64,000 bases of DNA from Pararhizobium gei (GTDB lineage: Bacteria > Pseudomonadota > Alphaproteobacteria > Rhizobiales > Rhizobiaceae). Location: the NCBI RefSeq assembly GCF_029223885.1, contig NZ_CP119409.1:1328001-1392000 (forward strand), in the 5' to 3' direction. Each line of letters starts with the position of its first letter. The stretch's first letter is position 1. Below, piece after piece: positions 36,096 through 46,163 of the stretch. A program made the position numbers and the translations under genes. The notes under the pieces were generated by a model, which saw only the letters and a list, made by a program, of their open reading frames with translations, ran no database searches and was not told the DNA's origin.

Positions 36096-38030
36096 TCAGC
36101 CGGCAGCCCCGATACCCAGATCCTTCTGACCGAGCGTGCGGAACACGGTGGAGACGATGCCGGCCCGGTCGAGACCCGCCTTGGCATACATGACCTCGGG
36201 TTTCGCCTGTTCCATCCAAACATCGGGAAGCACGAGCGGCCGGATCTTCAGGCCATTGTCGAGCAGGCCCTCATGCGCCAGGAACTGCAGCACATGGCTG
36301 CCGAAACCGCCGACGGCGCCTTCCTCGACGGTGATTAGCACCTCGTGATGGCGCGCCAGCTGGCGGATCAGGTCGCGGTCGAGCGGCTTGGCGAAACGGG
36401 CATCGACCACGGTCGTCGAAAGCCCCGCGGCATCGAGATCTTCCGCCGCCAGCAGGCAATCGGCAAGCCGGGTGCCGAAGGACAGCAGCGCCACCTTGGA
36501 GCCCTGCTTCATAACCCGGCCCTTGCCGATCTCCAGAATCAGGCCGCGCTCGGGCATTTCAACGCCGACCCCTTCGCCGCGCGGATAGCGGAACGAAATC
36601 GGGCCCTGGTCATAGGCCGCCGCGGTCCGCACCATATGCTTCAATTCTGCCTCGTCGGCGGCCGCCATGACGACGAAGCCGGGCAGGGTAGCGAGATAGG
36701 TCGTATCGAAGGATCCCGCATGGGTCGGGCCATCGGCGCCGACGAAGCCTGCCCGGTCGATCGGGAAACGCACCGGCAATCCCTGGATTGCCACGTCATG
36801 AACCACCTGGTCGTAACCACGCTGCAGGAAGGTCGAATAGAGCGCCGCAAAGGGCTTGTAGCCTTCGGCGGCCAGTCCTGCGGCGAAGGTAATCGCGTGC
36901 TGCTCGGCAATGCCGACATCGAAGCAGCGCGAGGGATAGGCAAGCGCAAACTTGTCGAGGCCGGTGCCGGAGGGCATGGCGGCGGTAATGGCGACGATCT
37001 TGTCGTCGTAGCCGGCTTCCTGCGTCAAGGCTTCGGCAAAGACGGCGGTATAGGCGGGCGCATTGGGCTTGGCTTTCGCCTGCGCGCCTGTGATGACGTC
37101 GAAGGTGTTGACCCCATGATATTTGTCGGCCGCCGCTTCTGCCGGAGGATAGCCCTTGCCCTTCTGCGTCACGACGTGAATGAGCACCGGCCCGGTCGAA
37201 TTGTCGCGCACATTGCGCAAAACCGGCAACAGATGCTCGAAGGAATGGCCGTCGATCGGGCCGATGTGGTAGAACCCCATTTCCTCGAACAGCGTGCCAC
37301 CGGTGACGTAGCCGCGCGCATGTTCGACGGCGCGGGTGATCGCCCGGTCGACCTTCTTGCCGAGATAGGCTGTCAGCTTCTTGCCCAGGTCGCGGAAGCC
37401 CATATAGGTCCGGCCCGAGGCAAGCCGCGCCAGATAGGCGCTCATGGCGCCGGTCGGCGGCGCAATCGACATATCATTGTCGTTGAGGATGACGATGAGC
37501 CGCGCATCGAGCGCGCCGGCATTGTTGAGCGCCTCATAGGCCATGCCCGCCGACATGGCGCCGTCGCCGATGACGGCGATGACATTGCGCTTTTCGCCCG
37601 ACAGGTCGGCCGCGACGGCCATGCCGAGACCTGCCGAAATCGAGGTCGAGGAATGGGCGGCGCCGAACGGGTCATATTCGCTCTCGGCCCGCCGGGTGAA
37701 GCCGGACAGCCCGTTTTCCTGACGCAGCGTGCGGATGCGGTCGCGGCGGCCGGTCAGGATCTTGTGGGGATAACATTGATGGCCGACATCGAAGATCAGC
37801 CTGTCATGCGGGGTGTTGAACACCTTGTGGATGGCGATCGTCAGTTCGACCACGCCGAGGCCGGCACCCAGATGACCGCCCGTGCGTGACACGGCATCGA
37901 CCATTTCCGCGCGCAGCTCCGTTGCCAGTTGATTGAGATCCTTGTCGTCGATCTTCTTCAAATCGTCGGGGTAAACAACCTGATCGAGAAGGGGAGTCGC
38001 CGGCATGGGCTGAACTGGCAGTTGTGTCAC
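36096..38030 (-). CDS. dxs: 1-deoxy-D-xylulose-5-phosphate synthase
   Basis: A 644-residue thiamin-diphosphate enzyme that condenses pyruvate and glyceraldehyde-3-phosphate, the first step of the MEP isoprenoid pathway. Visible blocks are [20 protein letters not shown] with the catalytic His, [16 protein letters not shown], the ThDP motif [18 protein letters not shown] with [25 protein letters not shown] with the general acid Glu, and [15 protein letters not shown]. The GTG at 38030 gives [20 protein letters not shown], the usual rhizobial N-terminus; an ATG at 38006 is the alternative. The length is normal. The product supplies ubiquinone precursors used by ubiA in the same window. Confidence 0.97.
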   Translation of the reverse strand: MTQLPVQPMPATPLLDQVVYPDDLKKIDDKDLNQLATELRAEMVDAVSRTGGHLGAGLGVVELTIAIHKVFNTPHDRLIFDVGHQCYPHKILTGRRDRIRTLRQENGLSGFTRRAESEYDPFGAAHSSTSISAGLGMAVAADLSGEKRNVIAVIGDGAMSAGMAYEALNNAGALDARLIVILNDNDMSIAPPTGAMSAYLARLASGRTYMGFRDLGKKLTAYLGKKVDRAITRAVEHARGYVTGGTLFEEMGFYHIGPIDGHSFEHLLPVLRNVRDNSTGPVLIHVVTQKGKGYPPAEAAADKYHGVNTFDVITGAQAKAKPNAPAYTAVFAEALTQEAGYDDKIVAITAAMPSGTGLDKFALAYPSRCFDVGIAEQHAITFAAGLAAEGYKPFAALYSTFLQRGYDQVVHDVAIQGLPVRFPIDRAGFVGADGPTHAGSFDTTYLATLPGFVVMAAADEAELKHMVRTAAAYDQGPISFRYPRGEGVGVEMPERGLILEIGKGRVMKQGSKVALLSFGTRLADCLLAAEDLDAAGLSTTVVDARFAKPLDRDLIRQLARHHEVLITVEEGAVGGFGSHVLQFLAHEGLLDNGLKIRPLVLPDVWMEQAKPEVMYAKAGLDRAGIVSTVFRTLGQKDLGIGAAG

Positions 38031-38165
38031 GCTGAAAGGCCTTCGTTACCGCGCGCCAAAGCCGCGATCGTAAGTGTGGTTGTCCGCTGAGCCGCGTCCA
38101 TAACAGAATCGGCATGGATTGCAAAAATGGGTTTCTTGCGGCGCAAACCAAGAGTTTAACGAATA

Positions 38166-39089
38166 TTACCGCTCCGGCAAAGGAATAAACTCTTCCTCGT
38201 CCCCTGGCACGATGTCGAAACGGCCGGTGCGCCATTCCTCCTTCGCCTGATCAATGCGCTCCTTGGATGAGGAGACAAAATTCCACCAGATATGCCGGGC
38301 CGAGCCCATGGCCGCGCCGCCGAACAGCATGACGTGACAGCCCTGCTGCCCGGCAGTGACGGTAATCGCGTCGCCGGCCCGGAACACCAGCAGCTGGTTG
38401 TCGGCGAAATGATCGCCCGCGATGATTGCTTCGCCCGAGAGGATGTAAAGCGCGCGCTCTTCCCAGTGCGCCCCGAAGGGCGCACTCTTGCCCGGCTCGA
38501 TCGTCAGATCCACATAGATCGTATCGGAAAAGACCGAGACCGGCGAGATCATGCCTTCGAAGCTTCCGATCACGACGCGACCTTTGATGCCGTCCGTATC
38601 GAAAACAGGCAGCGCGCCCTTCTCCGTATGGCTGAAAACCGGGTCGATCTCCTCGTGGCTGTCGGGCAGGGCAAGCCAGGTCTGGAGGCCTGAAATCGAC
38701 TGGGGTGAGCCGCGCAGCTTTTCCGGCGAGCGCTCGGAATGGACGATGCCGCGGCCGGCCGTCATCAGGTTGATGTCGCCCGGCTTGATGACCATCTCGG
38801 TGCCCAGGCTGTCGCGATGCTTGATTTCACCATCGAAGAGATAGGTCACCGTCGATAGCCCGATATGCGGATGCGGGCGCACATCGAGCGCCTGATCCGC
38901 CTTCAGGAGAGCCGGCCCCATGCGGTCGAAGAAGATGAACGGCCCGACCAGCCGCCGTTTCACCGAGGGCAGGGCGCGCCGCACTTGTAGATTGCCGATA
39001 TCGCTGGTGCGCGGGATGATCAGATGCTCGATGGCATCGCAGGACGGCGCATCGCCGGCCTCAGGGTCGTTTCCGGGAAAGAAGGACAT
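38166..39089 (-). CDS. Pirin family protein
   Basis: A 307-residue bicupin of the pirin family. The metal-binding motif region is DVRPHPHIGLSTVTYLFDGEIKHRDSLG (His, His, His and Glu as ligands; shown in order only), followed by GDINLMTAGRGIVHSE. Bacterial pirins can have quercetinase activity or act as regulators; the role here is unknown. The ATG at 39089 gives MSFFPGNDPE. It lies between dxs and an APC permease on the same strand with gaps of 70-135 bases, so it may have its own promoter. Confidence 0.9.
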   Translation of the reverse strand: MSFFPGNDPEAGDAPSCDAIEHLIIPRTSDIGNLQVRRALPSVKRRLVGPFIFFDRMGPALLKADQALDVRPHPHIGLSTVTYLFDGEIKHRDSLGTEMVIKPGDINLMTAGRGIVHSERSPEKLRGSPQSISGLQTWLALPDSHEEIDPVFSHTEKGALPVFDTDGIKGRVVIGSFEGMISPVSVFSDTIYVDLTIEPGKSAPFGAHWEERALYILSGEAIIAGDHFADNQLLVFRAGDAITVTAGQQGCHVMLFGGAAMGSARHIWWNFVSSSKERIDQAKEEWRTGRFDIVPGDEEEFIPLPER

Positions 39090-39160
39090 GAAGTGAGTCT
39101 CTCTGGTAGCGATACCCATAAGCTTACCGCATGTCCTCGCTTCTGTCCTGCCCCTAGATT

Positions 39161-40534
39161 TTAGACCGCAGGCTGACTGATGCGCCGCATGAGGCCGACC
39201 GTGACCATCCACAGCACGACGCCGATGCCAAGCAGGCTGCCGGCGATGGCATATTGGATCGGATCCCGTCCAGTCCAGGGCCCCGCCAGAAAAGCACAGC
39301 TGATGGCACCGAGGATCGGAACGATGGTTGGCGTGCGAAAGTGTTTATGCGCGACGGTGTCCTTGCGCAGGACGAGCACCGCGATGTTGACGATGGCGAA
39401 CACGCAAAGAAGCAGCAGCGCCGTGGTTCCGCCCAGCTGCGGCACGCTTCCGGCAAAGATCAGAAGCCCGATCGCCAGAAGCGTGGTGAAGCCAATCGCG
39501 ACATAAGGCGTGCGGCGCTCCGCATGCACGCCGCCGAGCACGGGGGGAACGACATTTTCCCGCGCCATGCCGTAGATCAGGCGGCTTGCCATCAGCATGT
39601 TGATCAAGGCTGAATTGGCAACGGCCAGCATGGTGATGATCCCGAAAATGCTGATCGGAAAGTTCGGCGCGCCGGCCTGCACCACCTTCAGCAGAGGCGT
39701 CTCGCCCTCGGCGAGTTCTGCCGCCGGGACGAGCGCGATGGCGGCGATCGAGACCAGCACGTAGATGATGCCCGTGATCACCAGACCGGTCAGCAGCACC
39801 TTTGGGAAAATCCGGCTCGGATCCTTGCACTCCTCGGCCATGTTGACCGAATCCTCGAAGCCGACCATCGCGAAGAAGGCGAGTGTCGTGGCGGCGGTCA
39901 CCGACCAGAACACGCTGCTGTCTCCGGGCGGCGTGAAGGTGAAGGCGCGTGATAGATCGCCTTGCCCGCCGGTGATGGCCCACACGCCGATGACAATGAT
40001 GACGAGGAGGCCGGAAAGCTCGATCATCGTCAGCACGACATTGAGCTTGACGCTCTCGCCGACCCCGCGAAAATTGATCGCCGCGACAAGACCCATGAAC
40101 AGGATCGCTAGCGCCAGAATGCCATAGTCGCCGAAATCCAGCCCGAGTGAACCGCTGAAGTTGGCGGCGAAGGCGCGCGCCGCCGTCGATGCCGAGGTGA
40201 TGCCAGAGGACATGACCGCAAAAGCCACGAGAAACGTTATGAAATGCACGCCGAATGCCTTGTGAGCGTAGAGTGCGGCTCCGGCGGCCCTTGGATATTT
40301 CGTCACCAGTTCGAGATAGCTGAAGGCTGTCAGAAGAGCGACGGCAAAGGCAATGAGGAAGGGCAGCCATACAGCGCCGCCGACTTCAGCCGCAACCTGT
40401 CCGGTCAGGGCATAGATGCCGGTTCCCAGAATATCGCCAATGATGAAAAGAAGCAGGAGCCCCGGTCCCATCACCCGCTTCAGTTCGGGCTGATGTCTCT
40501 CAGGGCGTTCCGTCGTTGCCGAAGGCTGTTCCAT
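39161..40534 (-). CDS. APC family amino acid permease
   Basis: A 457-residue permease with twelve predicted membrane helices. The first helix carries the unwound APC motif GTGIYALTG (in GDILGTGIYALTGQVA). The TM6 region reads FFAMVGFEDSVNMAEECKDP, and helix 8 contains LINMLMASRLIYGMA, both typical of the amino acid-polyamine-organocation superfamily. The substrate is unassigned; cationic amino acids or ethanolamine are possible. I used the ATG at 40534 with a GGGAG ribosome binding site. The gene separates pirin from xseB. Confidence 0.9.
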   Translation of the reverse strand: MEQPSATTERPERHQPELKRVMGPGLLLLFIIGDILGTGIYALTGQVAAEVGGAVWLPFLIAFAVALLTAFSYLELVTKYPRAAGAALYAHKAFGVHFITFLVAFAVMSSGITSASTAARAFAANFSGSLGLDFGDYGILALAILFMGLVAAINFRGVGESVKLNVVLTMIELSGLLVIIVIGVWAITGGQGDLSRAFTFTPPGDSSVFWSVTAATTLAFFAMVGFEDSVNMAEECKDPSRIFPKVLLTGLVITGIIYVLVSIAAIALVPAAELAEGETPLLKVVQAGAPNFPISIFGIITMLAVANSALINMLMASRLIYGMARENVVPPVLGGVHAERRTPYVAIGFTTLLAIGLLIFAGSVPQLGGTTALLLLCVFAIVNIAVLVLRKDTVAHKHFRTPTIVPILGAISCAFLAGPWTGRDPIQYAIAGSLLGIGVVLWMVTVGLMRRISQPAV

Positions 40535-40662
40535 TCCGTTCTCCCGCACCAAGCGGCAACCGCGCCGCAGTCTTCATTCCGAACTAGAGGCGGAAAATGC
40601 AAAGAGAAGAGTTGTTGAAAGAGAAACGCGCAAAAGTGCACGCCGGGCAAAGGGGGCGTCGT

Positions 40663-40926
40663 TCACTCCCCGTCGAGCGGCTCGACGCCCTGCGGCTTGC
40701 CGGCACGATCGAGCCTGATTTTCTCGATCCGGTTTTCGGCAGCGTTGAGGAGTGCTTCGCAGTGTTTCTTCAGGGCTTCGCCGCGCTCGTAGATCTCGAT
40801 CGATCTGTCCAGCGCCACGTCGCCACGCTCGAGCGCGGAAACGATCGATTCAAGTTCCTCGACGGCTTTTTCGAAGGAGAGGGAAGAAATTTCGGCCGGT
40901 GCGGCGGTTTGCGGAGCGGTGGTCAT
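40663..40926 (-). CDS. xseB: Exodeoxyribonuclease VII small subunit
   Basis: An 87-residue helical protein with the XseB signature [20 protein letters not shown], then [14 protein letters not shown]. It binds XseA to form exonuclease VII, which degrades single-stranded DNA; xseA is not in this window. Two in-frame ATGs exist. The one at 40932 overlaps the upstream stop as ATGA, but the ribosome binding site GAGAGG is placed correctly only for 40926, so I chose that. It is coupled to the HDAC-like gene upstream, a common rhizobial pairing. Confidence 0.94.
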   Translation of the reverse strand: MTTAPQTAAPAEISSLSFEKAVEELESIVSALERGDVALDRSIEIYERGEALKKHCEALLNAAENRIEKIRLDRAGKPQGVEPLDGE

Positions 40927-40928
40927 GA

Positions 40929-41855
40929 TCATCCTCTCATCAGGCGATAAATGTGTGTGCCTGCCGATTCGGCCAGCCCCTGAAGATCGTAGCCGCCTTC
41001 GAGCAGGCTGACGACGCGGTTGTTGGCGGTCTTTCCGGCAATGTCCAGAAGTCGGCCCGTCGCCCAGTCGAAATCGTCGGCGACGAGGTTGATCTGCGCC
41101 AGCGGATCCCGGTGGTGGGCATCGAACCCCGCCGATATGATGATGAAATCCGGACGAAAATCTTTGAGCGCCGGTAGCACGCGGGACGTGAAGGCCTCGC
41201 GGAAATGGTCGCTGCCGGTGTCCGCAGACAGCGGCGCATTGACGATGTTGCCTGCGCCTGTCTCGTCCTTGGCCCCGGTGCCGGGGTAAAGCGGCATCTG
41301 GTGCGTCGAGCAGAACAGCACGGAGGGATCATCCCAGAAGATGTCTTGCGTGCCGTTGCCGTGGTGCACGTCCCAGTCGACGATGGCGATGCGCTCGGCG
41401 CCATGGGCGCGTTGCGCATGCCGTGCGGCAATGGCGGCATTGTTGAAGAAGCAGAAGCCCATCGCCTTGTTCTTTTCGGCATGGTGGCCGGGCGGACGGG
41501 AGGCGACGAAGGCATTGTCGGCCTTGCCGGTAAATACCGCATCGACGGCGGCAATCGCCCCGCCGATTCCCGTCAGGGCCGCCTGCAGGCTGGCCGGGCT
41601 CGCATGGGTGTCGGCCTCGAAGGAATGGATGCCTTCCTCCGGGATGACCGACATCACCATCCGCAGGTGCTCTTCCGGATGGGCCAGCAGTACGAAATCC
41701 TCGTTGCCCTGCGGTGCCTTCAGCCGCGTCAGAGGCTGGAATCGCTCGTGCTCCAGCGCCTGGTTAAGCGCCTTCAGCCGGTCGGGCCGCTCAGGATGAC
41801 CCTCGGGAACCTTGTGTTCCAGAAAGATCGGATTTTCAAACAGGATGGTGGTCAT
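40929..41855 (-). CDS. Histone deacetylase family amidohydrolase
   Basis: A 308-residue zinc-dependent arginase/deacetylase-fold enzyme. The motifs are [20 protein letters not shown] with the catalytic His pair, [15 protein letters not shown] with zinc ligands, [12 protein letters not shown], and [14 protein letters not shown]. Bacterial members hydrolyse acetylated polyamines or other acyl amides; the substrate here is unknown. It is the first gene of a leftward pair with xseB (four-base overlap with its upstream ATG). The ATG at 41855 begins [20 protein letters not shown], which is typical. Confidence 0.94.
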   Translation of the reverse strand: MTTILFENPIFLEHKVPEGHPERPDRLKALNQALEHERFQPLTRLKAPQGNEDFVLLAHPEEHLRMVMSVIPEEGIHSFEADTHASPASLQAALTGIGGAIAAVDAVFTGKADNAFVASRPPGHHAEKNKAMGFCFFNNAAIAARHAQRAHGAERIAIVDWDVHHGNGTQDIFWDDPSVLFCSTHQMPLYPGTGAKDETGAGNIVNAPLSADTGSDHFREAFTSRVLPALKDFRPDFIIISAGFDAHHRDPLAQINLVADDFDWATGRLLDIAGKTANNRVVSLLEGGYDLQGLAESAGTHIYRLMRG

Positions 41856-41918
41856 GGCGGGAACCTATGGCTTCGCGGTCGGAAGGTCCATGCCACAGGT
41901 AGGGCATTTGCTGTGTTT

Positions 41919-42911
41919 TCAACAACGCGGGTCGATTAGAATCTTGCCGCGGCGGTCTTTTGCCTTTTGGTGAGCAAGTGCGTTGCCGAGGCGCGACAGC
42001 GGATAGGTGGCTGCAATGTCGCTGCGCAACGCCCCGGAGCGGCTGCCATCGAAACAGGTCCGAAGCGCCGCTTCGAGTGTCGCGCGGTCGGCGGCATGGA
42101 CGAAGGACCGCAGCCAGAGGTAGGAAAAGCGCACATCCGGCCGCGCTGCCATTGCCGAGGGCGGAATCGGGATGCCGCTCAATGCGCCATATTGCAGGAA
42201 GAGACCGCCGGGCATGACGTTGTGGCGCAGCAGTTTTTCGCCAGTATCGCCGCCGACGGCGTCGATCACCGCATCGAGGCTGACGTCGCCGCCGGGAGGC
42301 CGGGCGCCAGTCGTGATGATGTCGATACCGGCAAACGCGCGGAGGCTCTCGGCCGTTTCAGCGCTGCGAACAATGGCGGTGATCTGAGCGCCTTCGGCCG
42401 TGAGTGTCTTCAAAAGCATTCGTCCGATAGCCGATCCAGCTGCCGTTATCGCGATCTTCCGGCCATCCATCCCGAAGCCGTTGCCAAAATGCTCTCTCAG
42501 TCTCTCAAGCAGTTGCAGTGTCGTCATCGGGTTGATGTAAGAGGTCGCTGCCTGCTCGTTCGACAGATCTTCCGGTATGGCAAAGCACCACTCGACCGGG
42601 CGCAGGAGAAAAGCCTGCCAGAGACCGCTGGCACCGAGCGGTAGCACGCGATCGCCTGGCTTCAGGGTCTTCACGCCGGATCCAATGCGGCTGACGGTCC
42701 CGACACCTTCAAATCCGGGGACGAATGGCAAGGTTGTACGGTTGCTGTAGGCGCCCGTCACCGGGATCAGGTCGGATGGATTGATCGCAGCCTGCTCGAC
42801 GGCGATCTCGATCATTCCTGGCCCGGGGGCGGTACGGGGGAGATCGGCAAGCCGGATCACATCCTCCGGCCTGCCGTATTCGGTCACCCAGGCAGCAAGA
42901 CCCTCCTGCAT
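41919..42911 (-). CDS. Zinc-independent MDR oxidoreductase, quinone/enoyl reductase type
   Basis: A 330-residue medium-chain reductase. The GroES-like half has INPSDLIPVTGAYSNRTTLP and VPGFEGVGTVSRIGSG, and the Rossmann half has ITAAGSAIGRMLLKTLTAEG and AVIDAVGGDTGEKLL. No structural zinc cysteines are visible. The INPSDL and ATSYINPMTT features resemble mitochondrial-type 2-enoyl thioester reductases as well as quinone reductases. Its start lies nine bases after bioY, so it is the last gene of the bioMNY operon. A link to biotin is possible but unproven. Confidence 0.86.
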   Translation of the reverse strand: MQEGLAAWVTEYGRPEDVIRLADLPRTAPGPGMIEIAVEQAAINPSDLIPVTGAYSNRTTLPFVPGFEGVGTVSRIGSGVKTLKPGDRVLPLGASGLWQAFLLRPVEWCFAIPEDLSNEQAATSYINPMTTLQLLERLREHFGNGFGMDGRKIAITAAGSAIGRMLLKTLTAEGAQITAIVRSAETAESLRAFAGIDIITTGARPPGGDVSLDAVIDAVGGDTGEKLLRHNVMPGGLFLQYGALSGIPIPPSAMAARPDVRFSYLWLRSFVHAADRATLEAALRTCFDGSRSGALRSDIAATYPLSRLGNALAHQKAKDRRGKILIDPRC

Positions 42912-42920
42912 TCGATGCGA

Positions 42921-43484
42921 TCAGGCGCGCTGCGGCAGAAGTGGGTATCCGACGAGGATGCTGCGGGCTGCAAGCGTCGCGATGCCGGCTTTCAGGAGGT
43001 CGCCCGGAATAAAGGCAAGCGAACCGGTAAAGGCCGTGCCGAGATTCATTCCCGTCTGGAAGGAGAGCCAGAGATTGCCCATCAGATAGACGACGCCGAT
43101 GCCGCCGACCAGCGAGGCGATGAAGAAGCCGATCATCTGTCGTACGCCGGTCTGTCTCTCGTTGACCAGACGCTCGGCAACAAGCCCCGTGACATAGGTT
43201 CCGGCTACCCAGCCGGCGATGAAACCGGCTGTCGGGCCGGCAAGGATGGCCAAACCGCCGCGCCCGCCTGACAGAACCGGCAGGCCGATCGCCACCAGGA
43301 GAATGAGCAGCACATAGGCAAGCGCGCCGCGCTTGGCGCCGATGATGCACCCGGCCAGCATGACGCCCATGGACTGGGCGGTGATCGGAACGGGGATAAA
43401 GGCGAGCGTGATCGGCGGAATGATGCCGAGGAAGACGATGATCGCGGTGAACAGTGCAATCAGCACGAGGTCTCTGGTGGGCAT
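42921..43484 (-). CDS. bioY: Biotin ECF transporter substrate-binding protein
   Basis: A 187-residue integral membrane S component with about six helices. BioY features are visible: FIPVPITAQSMGVMLAG, GAKRGALAYVLLILLVAIGLP, the GGRGGLAILAGPTAGFIAGW region, and the C-terminal FIPGDLLKAGIATLAA. It binds biotin for uptake. The ATG at 43484 has a GGAG ribosome binding site seven bases upstream, which decides against the ATG at 43496. It is followed by the MDR gene and preceded by bioN, so the full BioMNY transporter is encoded together. Confidence 0.94.
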   Translation of the reverse strand: MPTRDLVLIALFTAIIVFLGIIPPITLAFIPVPITAQSMGVMLAGCIIGAKRGALAYVLLILLVAIGLPVLSGGRGGLAILAGPTAGFIAGWVAGTYVTGLVAERLVNERQTGVRQMIGFFIASLVGGIGVVYLMGNLWLSFQTGMNLGTAFTGSLAFIPGDLLKAGIATLAARSILVGYPLLPQRA

Positions 43485-43531
43485 GGTCGTCTCCAATGTC
43501 GAATCAGTCTCTTTTATGAGGAACTTCTTGT

Positions 43532-44137
43532 TTACTGCCGTCTGAATCCGCGTGCGTCAATCGCCATGGCGATCATATCGGCATCCTTGAGCGTCAGGAT
43601 GATCAGCGGCACGAAGAGGGTCAAGGGTTTTATCGGCAGGCCGCGCGCCCGGTGGGCCTCGCGGATGTTCTCATAGCGGTCGAGAATTTCGGGAACGAAC
43701 CGCAGCACCAGGCCAAGCGCAAGTGCGACATCGGCGGCGCGCACCAGCCCGAACCGTTCCAGCGGCTGCAGCAGGACGGTGATTTCGTCCATGAAGGCGC
43801 CGATCGGCGTCGTCGCTGTTATCGCCGCTGCGAGAAGCACCAGGGCCATCAGCCGGAAGGCCAGCGCCAGGGCGAGGGCCGCGCCATCGAAATACCATGT
43901 GGCCAGCGCGAGAATGACGATGGTCGCTGCGATCCAGCCGACCCGCGAAATCGCATCCCGTCGCGACAGGCCCAGGCTGAGATAGAGGCCGAGGCTGACG
44001 AGGAGGACGACAGACAGGATCACAGGCGAGGTGACGAAGAAAAGCAGGATGCTCGCCAGCATCAGCGTGGTCAGCTTGACCCGCACGGAGAGCCGGTGAA
44101 GCAGCGTATCGCCTTCGACGTAGAGACTTTTCAGCAT
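43532..44137 (-). CDS. bioN: Biotin ECF transporter T component
   Basis: A 201-residue membrane coupling protein of the EcfT/BioN family. Several hydrophobic helices are followed by the two diagnostic Ala-Arg-Gly motifs (REAHRARGLP near residue 163 and AIDARGFRR at the C-terminus) that contact the ATPase. It joins BioM and BioY into a biotin uptake complex. Its start overlaps the bioM stop by seven bases, so the two are translationally coupled. Confidence 0.92.
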   Translation of the reverse strand: MLKSLYVEGDTLLHRLSVRVKLTTLMLASILLFFVTSPVILSVVLLVSLGLYLSLGLSRRDAISRVGWIAATIVILALATWYFDGAALALALAFRLMALVLLAAAITATTPIGAFMDEITVLLQPLERFGLVRAADVALALGLVLRFVPEILDRYENIREAHRARGLPIKPLTLFVPLIILTLKDADMIAMAIDARGFRRQ

Positions 44138-44811
44138 CCGGCCACTTCTCGATAGCGCTGGATGGTCGGCAAAGCCGCTCCATCCGCAATAAGCCGCCCC
44201 TCGTGAAACAAAAGCACGCGATCCATCTCCTCGATCAGCGGCAGGTCATGGCTGATGACGATCGCCTGTTCATCGAGAGACGCAATCGTGTTTTTGACAA
44301 GCCGGCGATTTTTCAGATCCAGCTGGTTCGTCGGCTCGTCGAGGATCAGGATCGCCGGCCCTGTGACGAGCACGCTGGCGATGGCGACCAGTTGCGTTTC
44401 GCCGCCGGACAATTCATGCACGCGCCGCTTGACCAAATGCGAAATGCCGAAACGCTCAAGCACGGCGGCCGTCTTCCGTTCGATCTCGGCGTTTGTCAGG
44501 CCGCGGTTCTTCAAGCCAAAGCCGATATCTTCGCCGACGATCGGCATGATGAGCTGGTGCTGCGGATTCTGGAAGATGAAACCGGCCGTTGCGAGCACGG
44601 CCCGGTCGTCCTTGACCGTGTCCAGTCCGTTGACGACGACCGTGCCCTGCGTCGGCTTGACCAGGCCGTTGATCAGCCGCGCGAAGGTGGTCTTGCCGGA
44701 GCCGTTGAGGCCGATGACGCCGATGCGCTGTTCGATGAGCGTCAGGTTCAGAGGCTCCAGAACCGTGCGTCCGCCAAAAGCGACCGATGCGCTGAAAAAG
44801 CCTATGTCCAA
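44131..44811 (-). CDS. bioM: Biotin ECF transporter ATPase
   Basis: A 226-residue ABC ATPase. Walker A is GLNGSGKTT (near residue 35), the Q-loop is GFIFQNPQHQLI, the signature motif is LSGGE, Walker B is ILILDEPT, and the switch His lies in VISHDL. In rhizobia this gene was described as part of bioMNY. It drives biotin uptake with BioN and BioY. No BioR-type TTATnnATAA operator was seen upstream, so regulation is unclear. Confidence 0.94.
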   Translation of the reverse strand: MDIGFFSASVAFGGRTVLEPLNLTLIEQRIGVIGLNGSGKTTFARLINGLVKPTQGTVVVNGLDTVKDDRAVLATAGFIFQNPQHQLIMPIVGEDIGFGLKNRGLTNAEIERKTAAVLERFGISHLVKRRVHELSGGETQLVAIASVLVTGPAILILDEPTNQLDLKNRRLVKNTIASLDEQAIVISHDLPLIEEMDRVLLFHEGRLIADGAALPTIQRYREVAGC

Positions 44812-44924
44812 TCCGCATCCCCCGTTGGTCGATTGCCACGGCTCTATAGGACGAATGCGGGACGGTTGAAAAGAGGCGTCGGGTCGGGCTTGAACAAACT
44901 GTGAACATTTGCCTAAATCACAGC

Positions 44925-46163
44925 ATGGCGATTCTCGTTTCCAACCGCGCCGCGCGGCGCATCTTTCTCAACAGGCAGGGTTTGGCCGCCTCACCCGGCC
45001 GGGCGCTCGACAAGCAGGGCCTGCTCGACCTCATCCATTCCCTCGGCTTTGTTCAGGTGGACAGCATCTCTATCGTCGAGCGGGCGCATCATCAGATCCT
45101 GTTTTCGCGAAACCAGACTTACAGGCGCGAGCATCTGAAGGCGTTGCTGGAAAAAGACGGAGAGCTTTTCGAACACTGGACGCATGACGCCTCCATCATC
45201 CCCGCCGCCTTCTTCCGCTATTGGAAACATCGCTTTGCCCGGCGCGAGCCCGTGCTGCGGGATCGCTGGTTGAAATGGCACGGCGAGGGTTTCGATGCCA
45301 GCTTCGAGGAGACCCTGCAGCGCATCGCCGAGGGCGGCGCCACCATGTCGCGCGACGTGAAGGTCGCCGATCATAAATCGGGCGGCTGGTGGAACTGGCA
45401 TCCAAACAAGACGGCGCTCGAGTTTTTCTGGCACACGGGGAAACTCGCCATCGCCGGGCGCCAGAATTTCCAGAAGATCTACGATCTGACCGAGCGCGTC
45501 CTGCCGGCCCGCCATCACGAGCCTCAGGTCACGCATGAGGAATTCATCGACTGGGCCTGTCGCGGCGCTCTGCAACGGCTGGGCTTTGCCACCCACGGCG
45601 AAATCGCCGCCTTTTTCGATCTCGTATCGCCGGAGGAAGCCAAAGCCTGGGTGACCGCGCATCGCGACGAACTCGTGGACGTGCTGATCGAACCCGCCGC
45701 CGGCGACAGGCCGCGCCTATCCTGCGCTTTCGCCGGCTTTCCCGATACTTTCGGAGACCTCGCGGAGCCGCCCGCGCGCATCCGCGTGCTCAGCCCCTTC
45801 GATCCCCTGATCCGCGACCGAAACCGCACCGAACGCCTCTTCGGCTTCTACTACCGCATCGAAATCTTCGTGCCCGAACCGCAGCGCGAATACGGCTACT
45901 ACGTTTTTCCGCTCCTCGAAGCCGACCGCCTCATCGGCCGCATCGACATGAAAGCCGACCGCAAGACGGGCGCGCTCGATGTCAAGCGTCTCTGGTGGGA
46001 AAAAGGCGTGCGCCCCTCCGCCGGCCGGATGGAGCGGCTGGAGGCGGAACTGGCGCGCGTGGCAAGGTTCGCCGGGATGGAGAGGGTGCGTTGGCTGGAG
46101 GGGTGGGATGTGGCCCAGCTTTCAACGGAAAGAACCAGCGCCATTGGCTTCAAAAACAGGTAA
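44925..46163 (+). CDS. Winged-helix DNA glycosylase, YcaQ/AlkX family
   Basis: A 412-residue protein of the HTH_42/YcaQ family. Members such as E. coli YcaQ and Streptomyces AlkZ unhook interstrand crosslinks and excise alkylated bases. The catalytic QxD motif is present in GFVQVDSISIVERAHH, with FSRNQTYR and FEHWTHDASIIP following. Other family blocks are LSPFDPLIRDRNRTERLFGF, FYYRIEIFVPEPQREYGYYV and GRIDMKADR. I chose the ATG at 44925, which gives MAILVSNRAARRIFLNRQGL; an earlier start would add eight residues. It lies divergent from bioM and just before the accessory island. Confidence 0.92.
   Translation: MAILVSNRAARRIFLNRQGLAASPGRALDKQGLLDLIHSLGFVQVDSISIVERAHHQILFSRNQTYRREHLKALLEKDGELFEHWTHDASIIPAAFFRYWKHRFARREPVLRDRWLKWHGEGFDASFEETLQRIAEGGATMSRDVKVADHKSGGWWNWHPNKTALEFFWHTGKLAIAGRQNFQKIYDLTERVLPARHHEPQVTHEEFIDWACRGALQRLGFATHGEIAAFFDLVSPEEAKAWVTAHRDELVDVLIEPAAGDRPRLSCAFAGFPDTFGDLAEPPARIRVLSPFDPLIRDRNRTERLFGFYYRIEIFVPEPQREYGYYVFPLLEADRLIGRIDMKADRKTGALDVKRLWWEKGVRPSAGRMERLEAELARVARFAGMERVRWLEGWDVAQLSTERTSAIGFKNR

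Noticed and set aside
34936-36129. Long plus-strand open frame overlapping opgC
   Set aside because: It is in another phase of opgC, has no family motifs and reads as Arg/Pro-rich shadow sequence.
36345-37889. 514-codon plus-strand frame opposite dxs
   Set aside because: Antisense shadow of dxs.
44812-44924. BioR operator upstream of bioM
   Set aside because: I looked for TTAT-N2-ATAA-type palindromes and found none in the gap.
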